Assembly: GCF_003349955.1 (NCBI RefSeq)
Contig: NZ_QLKQ01000039.1
Span: 1-64,000, forward strand
Direction of reading: 5' to 3'
Length of the DNA stretch: 64,000 bases
Origin: Azospirillum brasilense
Lineage (GTDB): Bacteria > Pseudomonadota > Alphaproteobacteria > Azospirillales > Azospirillaceae
Part shown: piece by piece, positions 43,355 to 51,594 of the stretch
How positions within the stretch are numbered: position 1 is the first letter of the stretch
How the letters are laid out: every line of letters begins with the position of its first letter
The notes under the pieces: model-generated
Told to the model about the DNA's origin: nothing
The model's database searches: none
What the model saw: only the letters and a program-made list of their open reading frames with translations
Translations under genes and position numbers: made by a program

Positions 43355-43597
43355 ATGCCGCGTGTCTGGGAACTTGCCGCCTTGGTAACGCGCTACGAGC
43401 GGTGCATGACCGACGGCGATGCCTCGACGCCCACCGATCTGCCCGCAGCGGTGGACAGTTATTGGCAGGCGGTGGACATCAAAGACCTGATCTACGCCGA
43501 GGCCGTGCGCTTCGGCGTTCCCATGCCGTGCGCCGGATGCTGGCAGGACGATTTGCAGACCGTGCAGGCGTTCATCGCCGGGGGCGGCTGGCAGTAG
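43355..43597 (+). CDS. Small hypothetical protein
   Basis: An 80-residue acidic protein with no recognised domain; two cysteines in PCAGCWQDD could bind a metal. GGAGGACGAGG a few bases before ATG 43355 is a strong ribosome binding site. It is followed without a gap by the Hpt-like gene (the ATG at 43598 starts right after the TAG stop), so the genes are translationally coupled. Confidence 0.6.
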   Translation: MPRVWELAALVTRYERCMTDGDASTPTDLPAAVDSYWQAVDIKDLIYAEAVRFGVPMPCAGCWQDDLQTVQAFIAGGGWQ

Positions 43598-44083
43598 ATG
43601 GCCGAGACCTGCTCGGCGACTCGGCTTCCCGGCACCCGGTGCCGTGCCGACCACAGACGGACTGAGGCGGCTGTCCTGGCGGATGCGTCCGCTCGAAGCG
43701 ACGGCGCGCTGCTCACCGTCCTCCGGCAGGACCTCGGCGAGACGGTGTTCCAAGACGTCCTGGCCGCGCTCGACGACGAAATGGAGCGCCGGCTGCGCTC
43801 GCTTCACCGGGAACCGTGGGATTGGCCCCGCATCCGTGACGACACCCGGGCGATGCTGTCGCTGGCTGCCGGCTTCGACTTCGGCACGCTGGCCGCCCTG
43901 TCCCGCGCCGTTCTGTCCGCCGGCGAGTGTCCGGCGCACCGCCCGCCGGAGGTGCTACGGCCCTACGAGGCCGAGGTGCAGCGGCTGCGTTCGACCATCG
44001 CCGCATTCCGCCCCACGGCCAGCCTGGATAGAGGAGGAGCGGTGATCGTCGGCGCGCCGCCGGCATGGACCGGCGCATCCTGA
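43598..44083 (+). CDS. Hpt-like protein without the phosphoacceptor histidine (tentative)
   Basis: A 161-residue protein. Residues about 38-108 (LLTVLRQDLGETVFQDVLAA, then DDEMERRLRSL and LSLAAGFDFGTLAALSRAVL) resemble the four-helix Hpt fold, but where an Hpt domain has A-H-x-L-K-G the sequence is DTRAMLS, without His. It precedes a single-domain response regulator by 21 bp on the same strand. If the fold is right it may bind the receiver without transferring phosphate. The assignment is weak. Confidence 0.5.
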   Translation: MAETCSATRLPGTRCRADHRRTEAAVLADASARSDGALLTVLRQDLGETVFQDVLAALDDEMERRLRSLHREPWDWPRIRDDTRAMLSLAAGFDFGTLAALSRAVLSAGECPAHRPPEVLRPYEAEVQRLRSTIAAFRPTASLDRGGAVIVGAPPAWTGAS

Positions 44084-44104
44084 GGTGGATGGAGGACGAC
44101 AGCC

Positions 44105-44500
44105 ATGATCAAGGACACGCCCATCCATGTCCTCGTCGCCGAGGACGATGTGCTGGTCGCCTGGGCGCTGCGTGCCATCCTGGAGGAGGCCGGCTACCAC
44201 GTCACGCTCGCCCACGATGGCGTGCAGGCGCTCGCCCTCCAGGCCCAGACTCCCGCCGACGTGCTACTGACCGATCTCCAGATGCCCCGCCTCGGCGGCT
44301 TGGCGCTGATCCGGCAGTTGCGGGCGGCGTGTCCCACGCTGCCGGTGGTCGTGATGACCGGCGCCGCGGACGCCAGCGCTCTTGACGAACTGCACGGTGA
44401 GGTAGGGGTCGGCACCATCATCATGGCCAAACCGGTCGGCCCCCAGCCGGTGCTTACGGCCCTCCGAGACCTGCTCGGGGTGAGTAGTGTCTCAGTTTGA
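44105..44500 (+). CDS. Single-domain response regulator
   Basis: A 131-residue CheY-like receiver: acidic pocket VAEDD (13-15), phosphoacceptor D57 in LLTDLQMPRLGG, switch Thr in VVMTGAAD, and Lys in IIMAKPVG. There is no output domain, so it should work through protein contacts. It is co-directional with the two small genes upstream, which suggests a small signalling cassette carried by the island. Confidence 0.85.
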   Translation: MIKDTPIHVLVAEDDVLVAWALRAILEEAGYHVTLAHDGVQALALQAQTPADVLLTDLQMPRLGGLALIRQLRAACPTLPVVVMTGAADASALDELHGEVGVGTIIMAKPVGPQPVLTALRDLLGVSSVSV

Positions 44501-44638
44501 ATGACCGCATCGGGTGAGAAGCGAACTGCGGAGTCGGTTCGCAGGGCCGACTGTGGCCTTGAACGGCGCAATGACCTGATGCAGCGCTGGACGGTCATGC
44601 TTGCCTGAGCGTTCCCTTTCCGCCGAAGAGCGGCACCA

Positions 44639-45673
44639 TCAGGCGACTGGAGGCCGCCAAGCGATGACGCCTTCCGTTCTGGCCCGCACCTCGGGCGAGG
44701 CCAAGCATGTGGCGACGGCCTCGTAGCCGGGCGTGCCGGGATACGGGGCGACATAGGTCGGCGGGCTATGGTTGGCGGGGCAGAGAATGATCGCTTCGTC
44801 CGTGCCAACCGCCGTCAAGTCCAGGATCGCGCTTGAACGTGTCAGCATGAAAATCGGCGGGGCACCGGGGCTGCGACGCCGAAGATGGGCGATCATTGCC
44901 TCTTGAGTGGGCTGATCCAGCCCCTGTTCAATCATGTCGACCACCATGATGGCCGGACCATCCGACTCCAGGCCGGCGATCAGCGCGCTGAGTGCGTCTG
45001 ATACGGTGGCTCCGTCCTCCACCAGCCAAGCCAGCGTCCGATCGACCCGCGACCTGAGAGCCGGGTCCGCATCCATGCGAGCGTAAGCAACTGCACCGCC
45101 ATCCACCAATCGGTCGAGGCCGAGGAAGACCGCGTTGGGCAACGTCTCGGCCAAGCGCTGTGCCAGCCGTGTCTTGCCGCTGCCTAACGGGCCTATGATA
45201 TAATTCAAGAGCCGGACACGGCCCAGTTCGAACCGCTCGCCATCCCAGGGATAAGGCAGGTCAAAGGCAACGGTGAGCGCGGAATCCGGTGCCGTCAGGC
45301 GCGCCAGTTCCCCGGCTGTCGGCCCCTTGCCCCGAGCGAGGTCGTCACGCAGGCTCCCGATCGTTTCTATCATCCCGACCAACTGACGCAGCCGGTCTTC
45401 GAGGACGGTCTGATGCGTCGCCAAAGCTGGTTCGAGGCCGCGAGGGTCGCCAGCCAACACTCGCGCTATTTGGGCGAGGCTGAAGCCAAGGGCGCGCAGC
45501 GCCACGATCTCGCCGGCGCGACTCATTTCGTTGGGACCATAGGCCCGCCATCCGGCCGTGCTGCGGATCGGAGCGATCAAACCACGCTGCTCGTAGAGAC
45601 GCAGGGCCTTGGCTGAAACCCCGAGCCGGCCGGCGGCTTCGGATGCGTTCAGGTACCTTGCGGAAGAGTTCAT
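44639..45673 (-). CDS. MerR-type regulator fused to a P-loop ATPase domain
   Basis: A 344-residue protein. Residues 7-75 form a MerR winged helix (YLNASEAAGRLGVSAKALRL, then YEQRGLIAPIR) followed by a helical linker. From about residue 155 there is a nucleotide-binding domain with Walker A IIGPLGSGKTRLA and Walker B-like AIMVVDMIEQGL, resembling an ABC/AAA-type core. ATG 45673 has GAGGTGG 5 bp upstream. MerR proteins with such an ATPase occur in alphaproteobacteria; effector and targets are unknown. Confidence 0.8.
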   Translation of the reverse strand: MNSSARYLNASEAAGRLGVSAKALRLYEQRGLIAPIRSTAGWRAYGPNEMSRAGEIVALRALGFSLAQIARVLAGDPRGLEPALATHQTVLEDRLRQLVGMIETIGSLRDDLARGKGPTAGELARLTAPDSALTVAFDLPYPWDGERFELGRVRLLNYIIGPLGSGKTRLAQRLAETLPNAVFLGLDRLVDGGAVAYARMDADPALRSRVDRTLAWLVEDGATVSDALSALIAGLESDGPAIMVVDMIEQGLDQPTQEAMIAHLRRRSPGAPPIFMLTRSSAILDLTAVGTDEAIILCPANHSPPTYVAPYPGTPGYEAVATCLASPEVRARTEGVIAWRPPVA

Positions 45674-45976
45674 GAGCCACCTCGCGATTGCTTGACCGCT
45701 GCCCTTATCGCTGGTTGCCCCTGGGACCGAGTCAAGAGGGATGTGCAGCAACATCCCCGCAGAAGGTGTGCGAGACGGCCGTTTTGGGTTCACAAGGGAA
45801 AAAGTTTCAAACTGAGACCGCACCTCGGGGTGCGGTGAATGGGGCCGGACTGCTCAGCCTGCACCGCGGCCGCAGGCGGGATGCGGCGCGTCCCCGCATC
45901 CCTGAAGCACCACCCGGTTCTAGCCGGTGCGCTTCGCCTCGTAGAGCGCGACGTCCGCCTGCCGGCCCGAACCACG
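45674..45976. other. Intergenic region with a small GGDEF-end remnant
   Basis: No intact gene. On the minus strand, 45920-45962 encodes QADVALYEAKRTG and a stop, the typical last residues of a diguanylate cyclase GGDEF domain, but nothing upstream continues it. The remainder (45674-45919) shows no gene; GCACCTCGGGGTGC near 45822 is a small hairpin. Confidence 0.45.
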
Positions 45977-46594
45977 CTACGCCTCCCTTGCGGCCAGCGC
46001 GGTCAGATCGGCGAGAACACCGCGGATGAAGTCCCAGGGATAGCCGTCGGCGTCCGGCTCCAGCTCGCTCCATTCGGTCGCGATGGCGAGCTTGGCGATG
46101 ACGCCGGGGATCGACCGTGCGGACGTCCGGGACGCGGTCCTGAGCAACTCGTCCACCCGCCGGTCTGCGACGGCCTCCTGCTCGACGGCGTTGGTGAGGC
46201 CGACCGCCGCCGCCTCGGCGTCCCAGCGCGCCTGCGCGGCGGCAAGGTCACGCTTCAGCCGCCGGCGCAGCAATCGGGTGGCCGGCGCTGTCCCCAGCAC
46301 CCGGTCGATCTGGCGGGCGTCCGTGGCAACCACCGAAGGGCGCCCCGGATGGTCGAGGGGGATTTCGACACGGGGAAAGCCGATCTTCTCAGCCAGTTCC
46401 CGTTCCAGGCGCTGGGCCTCGTGGCACAGCCGCTGCGAGGAGGCGAAAGTCTCCCGCCACTCCTGCCAAAGCAGGATGACCGGGTCGGCGTCCTGCCTCT
46501 CTTGCAAAGTGAAGGTCAGTAGACGAGCAGCGGCAGCGATGCTCCCTTTTCGGGACTTACGGCTCATCTGTGGCGCTCGCGTCTTTGAAGACAC
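45977..46594 (-). CDS. Hypothetical helical protein
   Basis: A 205-residue basic, helical protein with no recognised family (RLLTFTLQERQDADPVILLW, then QEWRETFASSQRL). GTG 46594 is chosen because AAAGGAGGTGAC is an almost ideal ribosome binding site directly before it; an ATG 27 bp further in has none. It is divergently arranged with the small XRE gene at 46665, sharing a 70-bp promoter region. Confidence 0.6.
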   Translation of the reverse strand: MSSKTRAPQMSRKSRKGSIAAAARLLTFTLQERQDADPVILLWQEWRETFASSQRLCHEAQRLERELAEKIGFPRVEIPLDHPGRPSVVATDARQIDRVLGTAPATRLLRRRLKRDLAAAQARWDAEAAAVGLTNAVEQEAVADRRVDELLRTASRTSARSIPGVIAKLAIATEWSELEPDADGYPWDFIRGVLADLTALAAREA

Positions 46595-46627
46595 GTCACC
46601 TCCTTTGCGGCTTTCGTCGCAACTGAT

Positions 46628-46659
46628 ATGGTGCAAAATGACATTGATAATGACACCAT
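46628..46659. promoter_or_regulatory. Inverted and direct repeats in a divergent promoter
   Basis: In the 70 bp between divergent starts at 46594 and 46665, ATGGTG (46628) is matched by CACCAT (46654), and ATGACA occurs twice as a direct repeat (46638 and 46650), 12 bp apart. The region is AT-rich, as expected for a promoter. This is the most likely binding site of the adjacent XRE protein. Confidence 0.4.
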
Positions 46660-46664
46660 AAAAA

Positions 46665-46943
46665 ATGACTGATGCCAAGAATAATGTTATTTCCCCTGCG
46701 CAATGTCGTGCTGGACGGGCTCTGGTGCGGATGAACCAGCAGGAATTGGCGAAGGCAGCAGAGGTCTCGACGAAGACCGTGGCCGACTTCGAACGGGAAA
46801 TTGAGCGCCAGCTCAACGTCCGAACCCTACGCGCCATCCGGGCAGCGCTGGAGGCAGCCGGCGTGGAGTTTTTCCCAGAAAACGGTGGCGGCGAAGGGGT
46901 TCGGTTCAAGAAGGATCGGCCGCAGGAGACGGACGTCATTTGA
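46665..46943 (+). CDS. Small XRE-family regulator
   Basis: A 92-residue protein with helix-turn-helix ISPAQCRAGRALVRMNQQEL, then AKAAEVSTKTVADFERE, followed by RAIRAALEAAGVEFFPENGG, a tail typical of small Xre regulators in alphaproteobacteria. Its 3' end overlaps the converging XRE gene 46936-47385 by 8 bp. Confidence 0.8.
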   Translation: MTDAKNNVISPAQCRAGRALVRMNQQELAKAAEVSTKTVADFEREIERQLNVRTLRAIRAALEAAGVEFFPENGGGEGVRFKKDRPQETDVI

Positions 46944-47385
46944 TCACGCCCTCGACCGCTCCCACGGTCGCCTTGACCAGATCGAAGATCCCCCGACGCA
47001 CGCGTGGGTCTTTGATCCGGTAGTAGCATTTCACCAGTTCCAGCGTCTCCCGCCGCCCCATCGGTGGCGTTTCGGGATCGGGCGGTTCGGAGGCACGGGG
47101 CGCCGCGTCCGGCATATCGTCGAAGAAGAAGCTGACCGGAACATCGAGTATGTCCGCCAACTGCCAGAGCCGCGACGCGGCGATACCGTTGGCGCCGTGC
47201 TCGTACTTCTGGATTTGCTGGAAGGTCAGGCCGACCCGCCGCCCCAATTCGGCCTGCGACAGGCCGAGCAGCGTGCGGCGCAGCCGCAGCCGTCCACCCA
47301 CATGGGTGTCCACCGTGTCCAGGCCGGTCCCGGCCTCCGGCCTGCGACCACGCCCTTTGTGTCTCGCCCCTGCTACGACGTCCAC
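46936..47385 (-). CDS. XRE-family regulator with C-terminal extension
   Basis: A 149-residue protein with helix-turn-helix VGGRLRLRRTLLGLSQAELG, then RVGLTFQQIQKYEHGANGI and a C-terminal segment RETLELVKCYYRIKDPRVRR, the common architecture of cytoplasmic alphaproteobacterial Xre regulators. GTG 47385 is selected because AGGAGGAGA lies 5 bp before it; longer frames lack such a site. Confidence 0.82.
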   Translation of the reverse strand: MDVVAGARHKGRGRRPEAGTGLDTVDTHVGGRLRLRRTLLGLSQAELGRRVGLTFQQIQKYEHGANGIAASRLWQLADILDVPVSFFFDDMPDAAPRASEPPDPETPPMGRRETLELVKCYYRIKDPRVRRGIFDLVKATVGAVEGVIK

Positions 47386-47540
47386 GAAGTCTCCTCCTGC
47401 ATCGCACCTTCGGTTGCGGTATGCGACCATGCCTTTTCTCGCGTGCCGGCTGTGCAGCATGGACCGTCGCGCGCATGCTCTCAAGAAAATGTTACTCATA
47501 GTCTGTAGACCAATAGGCTACACGCGGGCTAGCTGCCCGG

Positions 47541-47768
47541 ATGGACATCCGCAGGCAGGTCGGGCTCAACGTTCAGCGGATCAGGCGCACGCGCGGCTGG
47601 TCGCAGGAGGAGCTTGCCTTCGAGTCGGGTCTGCACCGCACCTACATCAGCGGCATCGAGCGCGGCGCCCGCAACCCGACCATCACGGTGCTGAAGGAAC
47701 TGGCCGACGCGCTGGGCGTGCCGCCGGGAGCGCTGATGGACACCCAGGGGGCCCCGTCCTCCGGCTGA
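47541..47768 (+). CDS. Small XRE-family regulator
   Basis: A 75-residue one-domain Cro/CI repressor: VGLNVQRIRRTRGWSQEELA, then FESGLHRTYISGIERGARNP and a short tail (VLKELADALGVPPGALM). It is close in pattern to the regulator at 39453-39704. It converges with parB; the hairpin at 47819-47840 separates them. Confidence 0.82.
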   Translation: MDIRRQVGLNVQRIRRTRGWSQEELAFESGLHRTYISGIERGARNPTITVLKELADALGVPPGALMDTQGAPSSG

Positions 47769-47818
47769 AGCAACGCTGGCCGCCCCAGGCGGCCGGCTCG
47801 AATTTTCCAGGCGGAGGG

Positions 47819-47840
47819 CCGCCCTCCTGAAGGAGGGCGG
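47819..47840. terminator. Bidirectional hairpin between converging genes
   Basis: A perfect 9-bp stem (CCGCCCTCC and GGAGGGCGG) with a TGAA loop lies 50 bp after the XRE stop and 9 bp after the parB stop read from the other side. No strong T-tract is present, so it is probably a Rho-assisted or shared terminator. Confidence 0.6.
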
Positions 47841-47849
47841 CGGTATCGC

Positions 47850-49631
47850 CTACTCGGCGGCCATGGGCAGGTCCGACTCGGGAACGCGGTCGCTCTCCGC
47901 GTCCGGCTCCGTACCGAAGCGCATGGCATCGGGGAGCCAGTCGCGCCCCTTGACCTGCCAGTCCGGCGCCTCGGCCCCGGCCTCGGCCGTCCGCTCGAAA
48001 TGCTTCGCCAGCGCGGTGACTAGACCGGACTTCTTGTAGTCCGACAGCCGCGCCATGGTCACGGTGGCGCCGCTCTCCTGAGCGATGGCGCAGAGCTGAT
48101 CGCGGGTGCGCCCGCCGAGGAAGGTCTCGTCCGGCCGCCACCAGTCGCGCATGTCGGCCCCGAGGTCGCGCGCCACCCGGTTGAACAGGCTATCGCCGTG
48201 GTCGATGGCGTCCATGTCGCCCTGGCCGAAGGCGAGGATGGTCAGCAGCAGGTGCAGGCCGTCCAGGTCCTCGTCGCTCAGCCGCTTGACCCGCTCGTAC
48301 AGGTCGGCGCCGTCCTTCGGTTCGCCCACCAGCCGCTCCCAGGCACCCCGGCTGCGCGGCCCGTAGGTGGGCTCGTCGTCCTCGGCCGGTGCCAGCCCGA
48401 GCAGACGCTCGAAATACGCTGCCGCCGCCTCGATGGCGTCATAACTGCGGGGCCGGGGTCCGTCCCCGCCCGAGAACAGCGCGCACGCGGGGTGCACCTC
48501 CACCGACGCCCGGCCATGGTGGCCATCGGCGCCGCGCATCAGCATCACCACCGCCACCTCCCGGGCCGTGCGCCGGGCGGCGATCAGCAGCGTCTGCACC
48601 GCCAGCGTCTTGTGCGCGGCCATGTGGCGGACCAGCCAGGACGGGTATTCCGGGCGCTCCCGACGCACTGCCAGCGGGCTCTCCCGTGTCTCGGCGACGA
48701 CGGTGCGCTGCACGTCGTGGCGCATCAGTCCGTCGCGTACCTCAACCCGGCCGGCCGGCGTCAGGTTGATCACCACACCGCCGTTCTCCCCGTCCTGCGC
48801 CGCGCGGTAGTGCCACCACGGCGCGCCCTGCGTGTCGAACAGGTCCACGAAGGCGGCGGTCTTCGCTCGTTCCGCCGCCAGTTCCTCAACGGCCTGCCGC
48901 TGCAAGGCGTGAAACTGCGGGGCGTCGTCGAAGTAGGTGGCTTCGGCCTCGGCGAACAGGTCGGAGGTGACGGTGCCGCTGTAGCGCTCCAGCGGGAACA
49001 CCGCCATGGCGACGGACGGCTTCTCCTCAATCAGCCGGGCGCGCACGTCGTCGGCATCGTACCAGCCGCCGTCCGCGATGTCGGCGAGGATGCGGGCCTG
49101 CTGCTCGTGGGTGCCGAGCGTCAGCGCCTCGGCGATGCCGAGCCCGATGGCGCCGTCGCGCACCGCCTGCTTGGCCTCGGCGCACAGTCCGGCCAGCGCC
49201 AGCCGGCGCCTGACGGTGGTGGTGCTCAAGCCGGTCTGCGCCGCCACGTCGTCCAGCGTGGCGCCCTTCTGGAGCAGGGTCGCGAAGCCGTCCGCCTCGT
49301 CGATGGCGTCCAGCGCCTCGCGCTGCACGTTCTCCACCAGGGCGATGCGCCGGGCGTCGGCGGTGCTCAGCCCATGGCGCACCTCGACCGGGACCCCGTA
49401 GTCGCTGCCGATCTCGCCCCGGCTCTCCAGCAGCTTCAAGGCCCGGTAGCGCCGTTCGCCGGTGACGACGCGGAAGCGGTCGCCCTTGAGGCACTTGACG
49501 ACGAGGTTCTGGAGCACGCCGTCGGTCTTGATGCTCTGGGCCAGCCCCTTGATGCCGGCGGGGTCGATGCGCTTGCGCGGGTTGGCGGTCGGCGGGAGAA
49601 GCTGGGACAGGGGAACGCGCTGAGTGCTCAT
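47850..49631 (-). CDS. parB: ParB-like nuclease/partition protein
   Basis: A 593-residue ParB-family protein. The N-terminal ParB/Srx-like domain has NPRKRIDPAGIKGLAQSI, the GERRYRAL box and VENVQREALDAIDEADGFA; a helix-turn-helix follows (ATLDDVAAQTGLSTTTVRRR). The long C-terminal part (about 380 residues) is typical of the ParB-like proteins of integrative elements rather than chromosomal ParB. It may mark DNA for segregation together with ParA (29143-29781) or act as a transcription factor. A ribosome binding site (GAGGG) lies before ATG 49631. Confidence 0.88.
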   Translation of the reverse strand: MSTQRVPLSQLLPPTANPRKRIDPAGIKGLAQSIKTDGVLQNLVVKCLKGDRFRVVTGERRYRALKLLESRGEIGSDYGVPVEVRHGLSTADARRIALVENVQREALDAIDEADGFATLLQKGATLDDVAAQTGLSTTTVRRRLALAGLCAEAKQAVRDGAIGLGIAEALTLGTHEQQARILADIADGGWYDADDVRARLIEEKPSVAMAVFPLERYSGTVTSDLFAEAEATYFDDAPQFHALQRQAVEELAAERAKTAAFVDLFDTQGAPWWHYRAAQDGENGGVVINLTPAGRVEVRDGLMRHDVQRTVVAETRESPLAVRRERPEYPSWLVRHMAAHKTLAVQTLLIAARRTAREVAVVMLMRGADGHHGRASVEVHPACALFSGGDGPRPRSYDAIEAAAAYFERLLGLAPAEDDEPTYGPRSRGAWERLVGEPKDGADLYERVKRLSDEDLDGLHLLLTILAFGQGDMDAIDHGDSLFNRVARDLGADMRDWWRPDETFLGGRTRDQLCAIAQESGATVTMARLSDYKKSGLVTALAKHFERTAEAGAEAPDWQVKGRDWLPDAMRFGTEPDAESDRVPESDLPMAAE

Positions 49632-50268
49632 GGTTCATCTCCCTCTCTTGAAGCTGCGAAGCAGCAGCCTTGCCGCTGCTGCTTCCCGGGGCCGCGCGAG
49701 CGGTGGGTGAGAGGGGGGCGAGGGACGGCGCGCCGGGCCGGGTTGCCCGGGCGAGGGGCACGCCCCATGCCCTGAGCCGGCGGCCCTGCCCGGCAACAGG
49801 CGGCCCTCGCGGGGGAGAGAGCGGCAACGCCCTCTTTCCCCACGTCGAGCTGGCGCCGGCGTCACGCCGACGCCAGCTCCAAAAGTTCGGCGACGGCCGG
49901 CAACATCATGCGCGAGGGATCGTCACCCGCAGGGACCGAAACGCAGCCCACTGCGGCTCGGTGGCGCAGCCATAGAGCCCGGCCCGCAGGGTGCGCCGAA
50001 CAGCAAGGGCCCATCAGGCAACGGGGTGCCGACGAGCCGCTCCTTCACAGCGACCGGAGAATGATTGCTTTCGCGCGCTGAACCAGAAGGTCGTTCCCAT
50101 CTCTTCGATATTCAGCGACGGAGCTTCTTTTTCTGCGCCGGAGGAAAACGACTCCTCCAAATCGAAGCCTCGCCACTCCAAAAAGAGACTGTAGCTCACG
50201 CGCGCTCATGGCGGGATCATGCTGCTCTGGCTGAGGATTGCCTCTTCCTCGGGTTTATGGGAGGCCCT
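49632..50268. other. Intergenic region with GC-rich leader
   Basis: No gene is supported in 637 bp. The part 49680-49850 is very GC-rich with C/G runs and possible hairpins, comparable in style to the ardC leader at 40860-41100. 50014-50199 contains short open frames on both strands that lack ribosome binding sites and are judged chance. Promoters for parB (leftward) and the small DNA-binding gene (rightward) should lie here. Confidence 0.4.
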
Positions 50269-50556
50269 ATGACCTCCCGAATTCCACCCGGAATGACTTG
50301 GCTGACCGTTGCCGACCTAGCCGTCATCCTCGGCCTGAAGAAGCAGACGATCTACAACCGCTTGAGCTCGTGTCCGGAGACCCTGCCGCCACCGACGCGC
50401 GTCCCCATGCTACGCGGGCCCCGCTGGTCACCGCGGGTCGTGCAGGAATGGCAAGCCCAATACGACCCAGTGGGGCTGCTGGACAATCCGCCCCGCCCTG
50501 GTCGTCCGACCAAGGCCGAAGAGATAGCCCGACGGCTCAAGGGAAACGCGAGCTAG
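50269..50556 (+). CDS. Small DNA-binding protein, AlpA/excisionase-like
   Basis: A 95-residue protein: WLTVADLAVILGLKKQTIYN is a helix-turn-helix of the excisionase/AlpA class and the following RGPRWSPRVVQEWQAQYDP looks like its wing and tail. GGGAGG 5 bp before ATG 50269 supports this start over the longer TTG frame at 50065. Its place about 2.5 kb from the integrase fits a regulator or recombination directionality factor. Confidence 0.75.
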   Translation: MTSRIPPGMTWLTVADLAVILGLKKQTIYNRLSSCPETLPPPTRVPMLRGPRWSPRVVQEWQAQYDPVGLLDNPPRPGRPTKAEEIARRLKGNAS

Positions 50557-50634
50557 GCTCGTGCGGTGCGGGCAACGTAAGCAGCCGCCAATACCTGGTC
50601 GTAGAATGACAATCCTGGGCCACCTGTTCGTCAC

Positions 50635-51594
50635 TCATGAGATTTCCATCATCGGAAGGTATGGCTCCGCTTCCAAATTCAGAGCCGAGATCTTTGCCTT
50701 CAAGAGCCGGCGAAGGTCGATTCGTTGATCGAGCACCGCGCGGAGATCGAAACCTTCCATTAGGAAGATGGCCTTGTTTGGATTTTGCTTGAGAAGAGGG
50801 ACAACGTGCTCCGACCACCCCTCGACGGAGAGGAACATGCCCATCGTCTGCCGTCCTGAGCGCGCTACTTGGCCGGCCAAGCCGTCGAGCTGTCGGATGT
50901 CAGCTAGGCGCGTGCGCCAGCGGCATTCGACGATGTAGTGCCACCCGTCCAACTCGAAGGCGGCGTCGATCTGCTCGCCACCGCCGTTCCGTCGGAAGGC
51001 ACGGAGCACCGGAACGCCGTAGAGGTCGAAGGTGCGGTTCAACAAGTCCTCGAGCAGGTAGCCGCGCTGCTGATGTTCGCCAGAAGACGCCGCTTGGTCG
51101 AGTTGAGCGAGAAGCAGAGCGCTTTGACGTTTGATCATCTCGCTTTGTTCGCGTTGGCGCTGCTGAGCGGCTGCCTCCCGTCGGGCTTCGGCCTCCGCCA
51201 GCTCGCGCGCATCAGCAGCGGCGAGCACGCCGCGCAACTCACGTGCTTTTTGAACGACAGCCCGCGCTTGATATTCATTCTGCGCAAGGTGAAACGCTGA
51301 CCAGTCCGCAGCGAGGGCGACGATGTTGCGGATGACCGCATGGTCACCGCCGGTGCGGGCCAATTCTTCCAGCACAAGGGCGCCCGCATCGCGCTTGGAT
51401 CGCTTCTCGCCTGTTGCCGGGTCGCGTTCGGTCAAGAAGCGGCGGATGAGATCCTCGGGGACACCCACACGCCTAAGCACTTGGTCGGCGGCGGTCTTCT
51501 TTACGTAAACGAGTGTCGCAATTGCTTCGAGCGCCAACCGGCGGGCATCGGCGTCGGTCAGCGTGGTGGCACGCGTTTCGTGATCGGTCATCAT
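50635..51594 (-). CDS. PD-(D/E)xK nuclease-like protein paired with YhcG
   Basis: A 319-residue protein with a helical N-terminus, a long coiled coil (about 110-165, rich in Ala, Arg and Glu), and a C-terminal restriction-nuclease-like domain: GGEQIDAAFEL with D210 and YIVECRWR with E223, followed by R225 where Lys is usual. It overlaps the YhcG-type gene by 4 bp and is downstream of it, so the two are co-translated. Whether this is an active nuclease or a pseudo-nuclease binding partner is open. No exact named family. Confidence 0.75.
   Translation of the reverse strand: MMTDHETRATTLTDADARRLALEAIATLVYVKKTAADQVLRRVGVPEDLIRRFLTERDPATGEKRSKRDAGALVLEELARTGGDHAVIRNIVALAADWSAFHLAQNEYQARAVVQKARELRGVLAAADARELAEAEARREAAAQQRQREQSEMIKRQSALLLAQLDQAASSGEHQQRGYLLEDLLNRTFDLYGVPVLRAFRRNGGGEQIDAAFELDGWHYIVECRWRTRLADIRQLDGLAGQVARSGRQTMGMFLSVEGWSEHVVPLLKQNPNKAIFLMEGFDLRAVLDQRIDLRRLLKAKISALNLEAEPYLPMMEIS

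Noticed and set aside
45977..47476. 499-codon minus-strand frame across several genes
   Set aside because: Only the part from GTG 46594 has a ribosome binding site and protein-like sequence; upstream overlaps the XRE genes on both strands.
50014..50199. 61-codon minus-strand frame near the parB leader
   Set aside because: No ribosome binding site, low-complexity Ser/Phe-rich product, and a competing open frame on the other strand.
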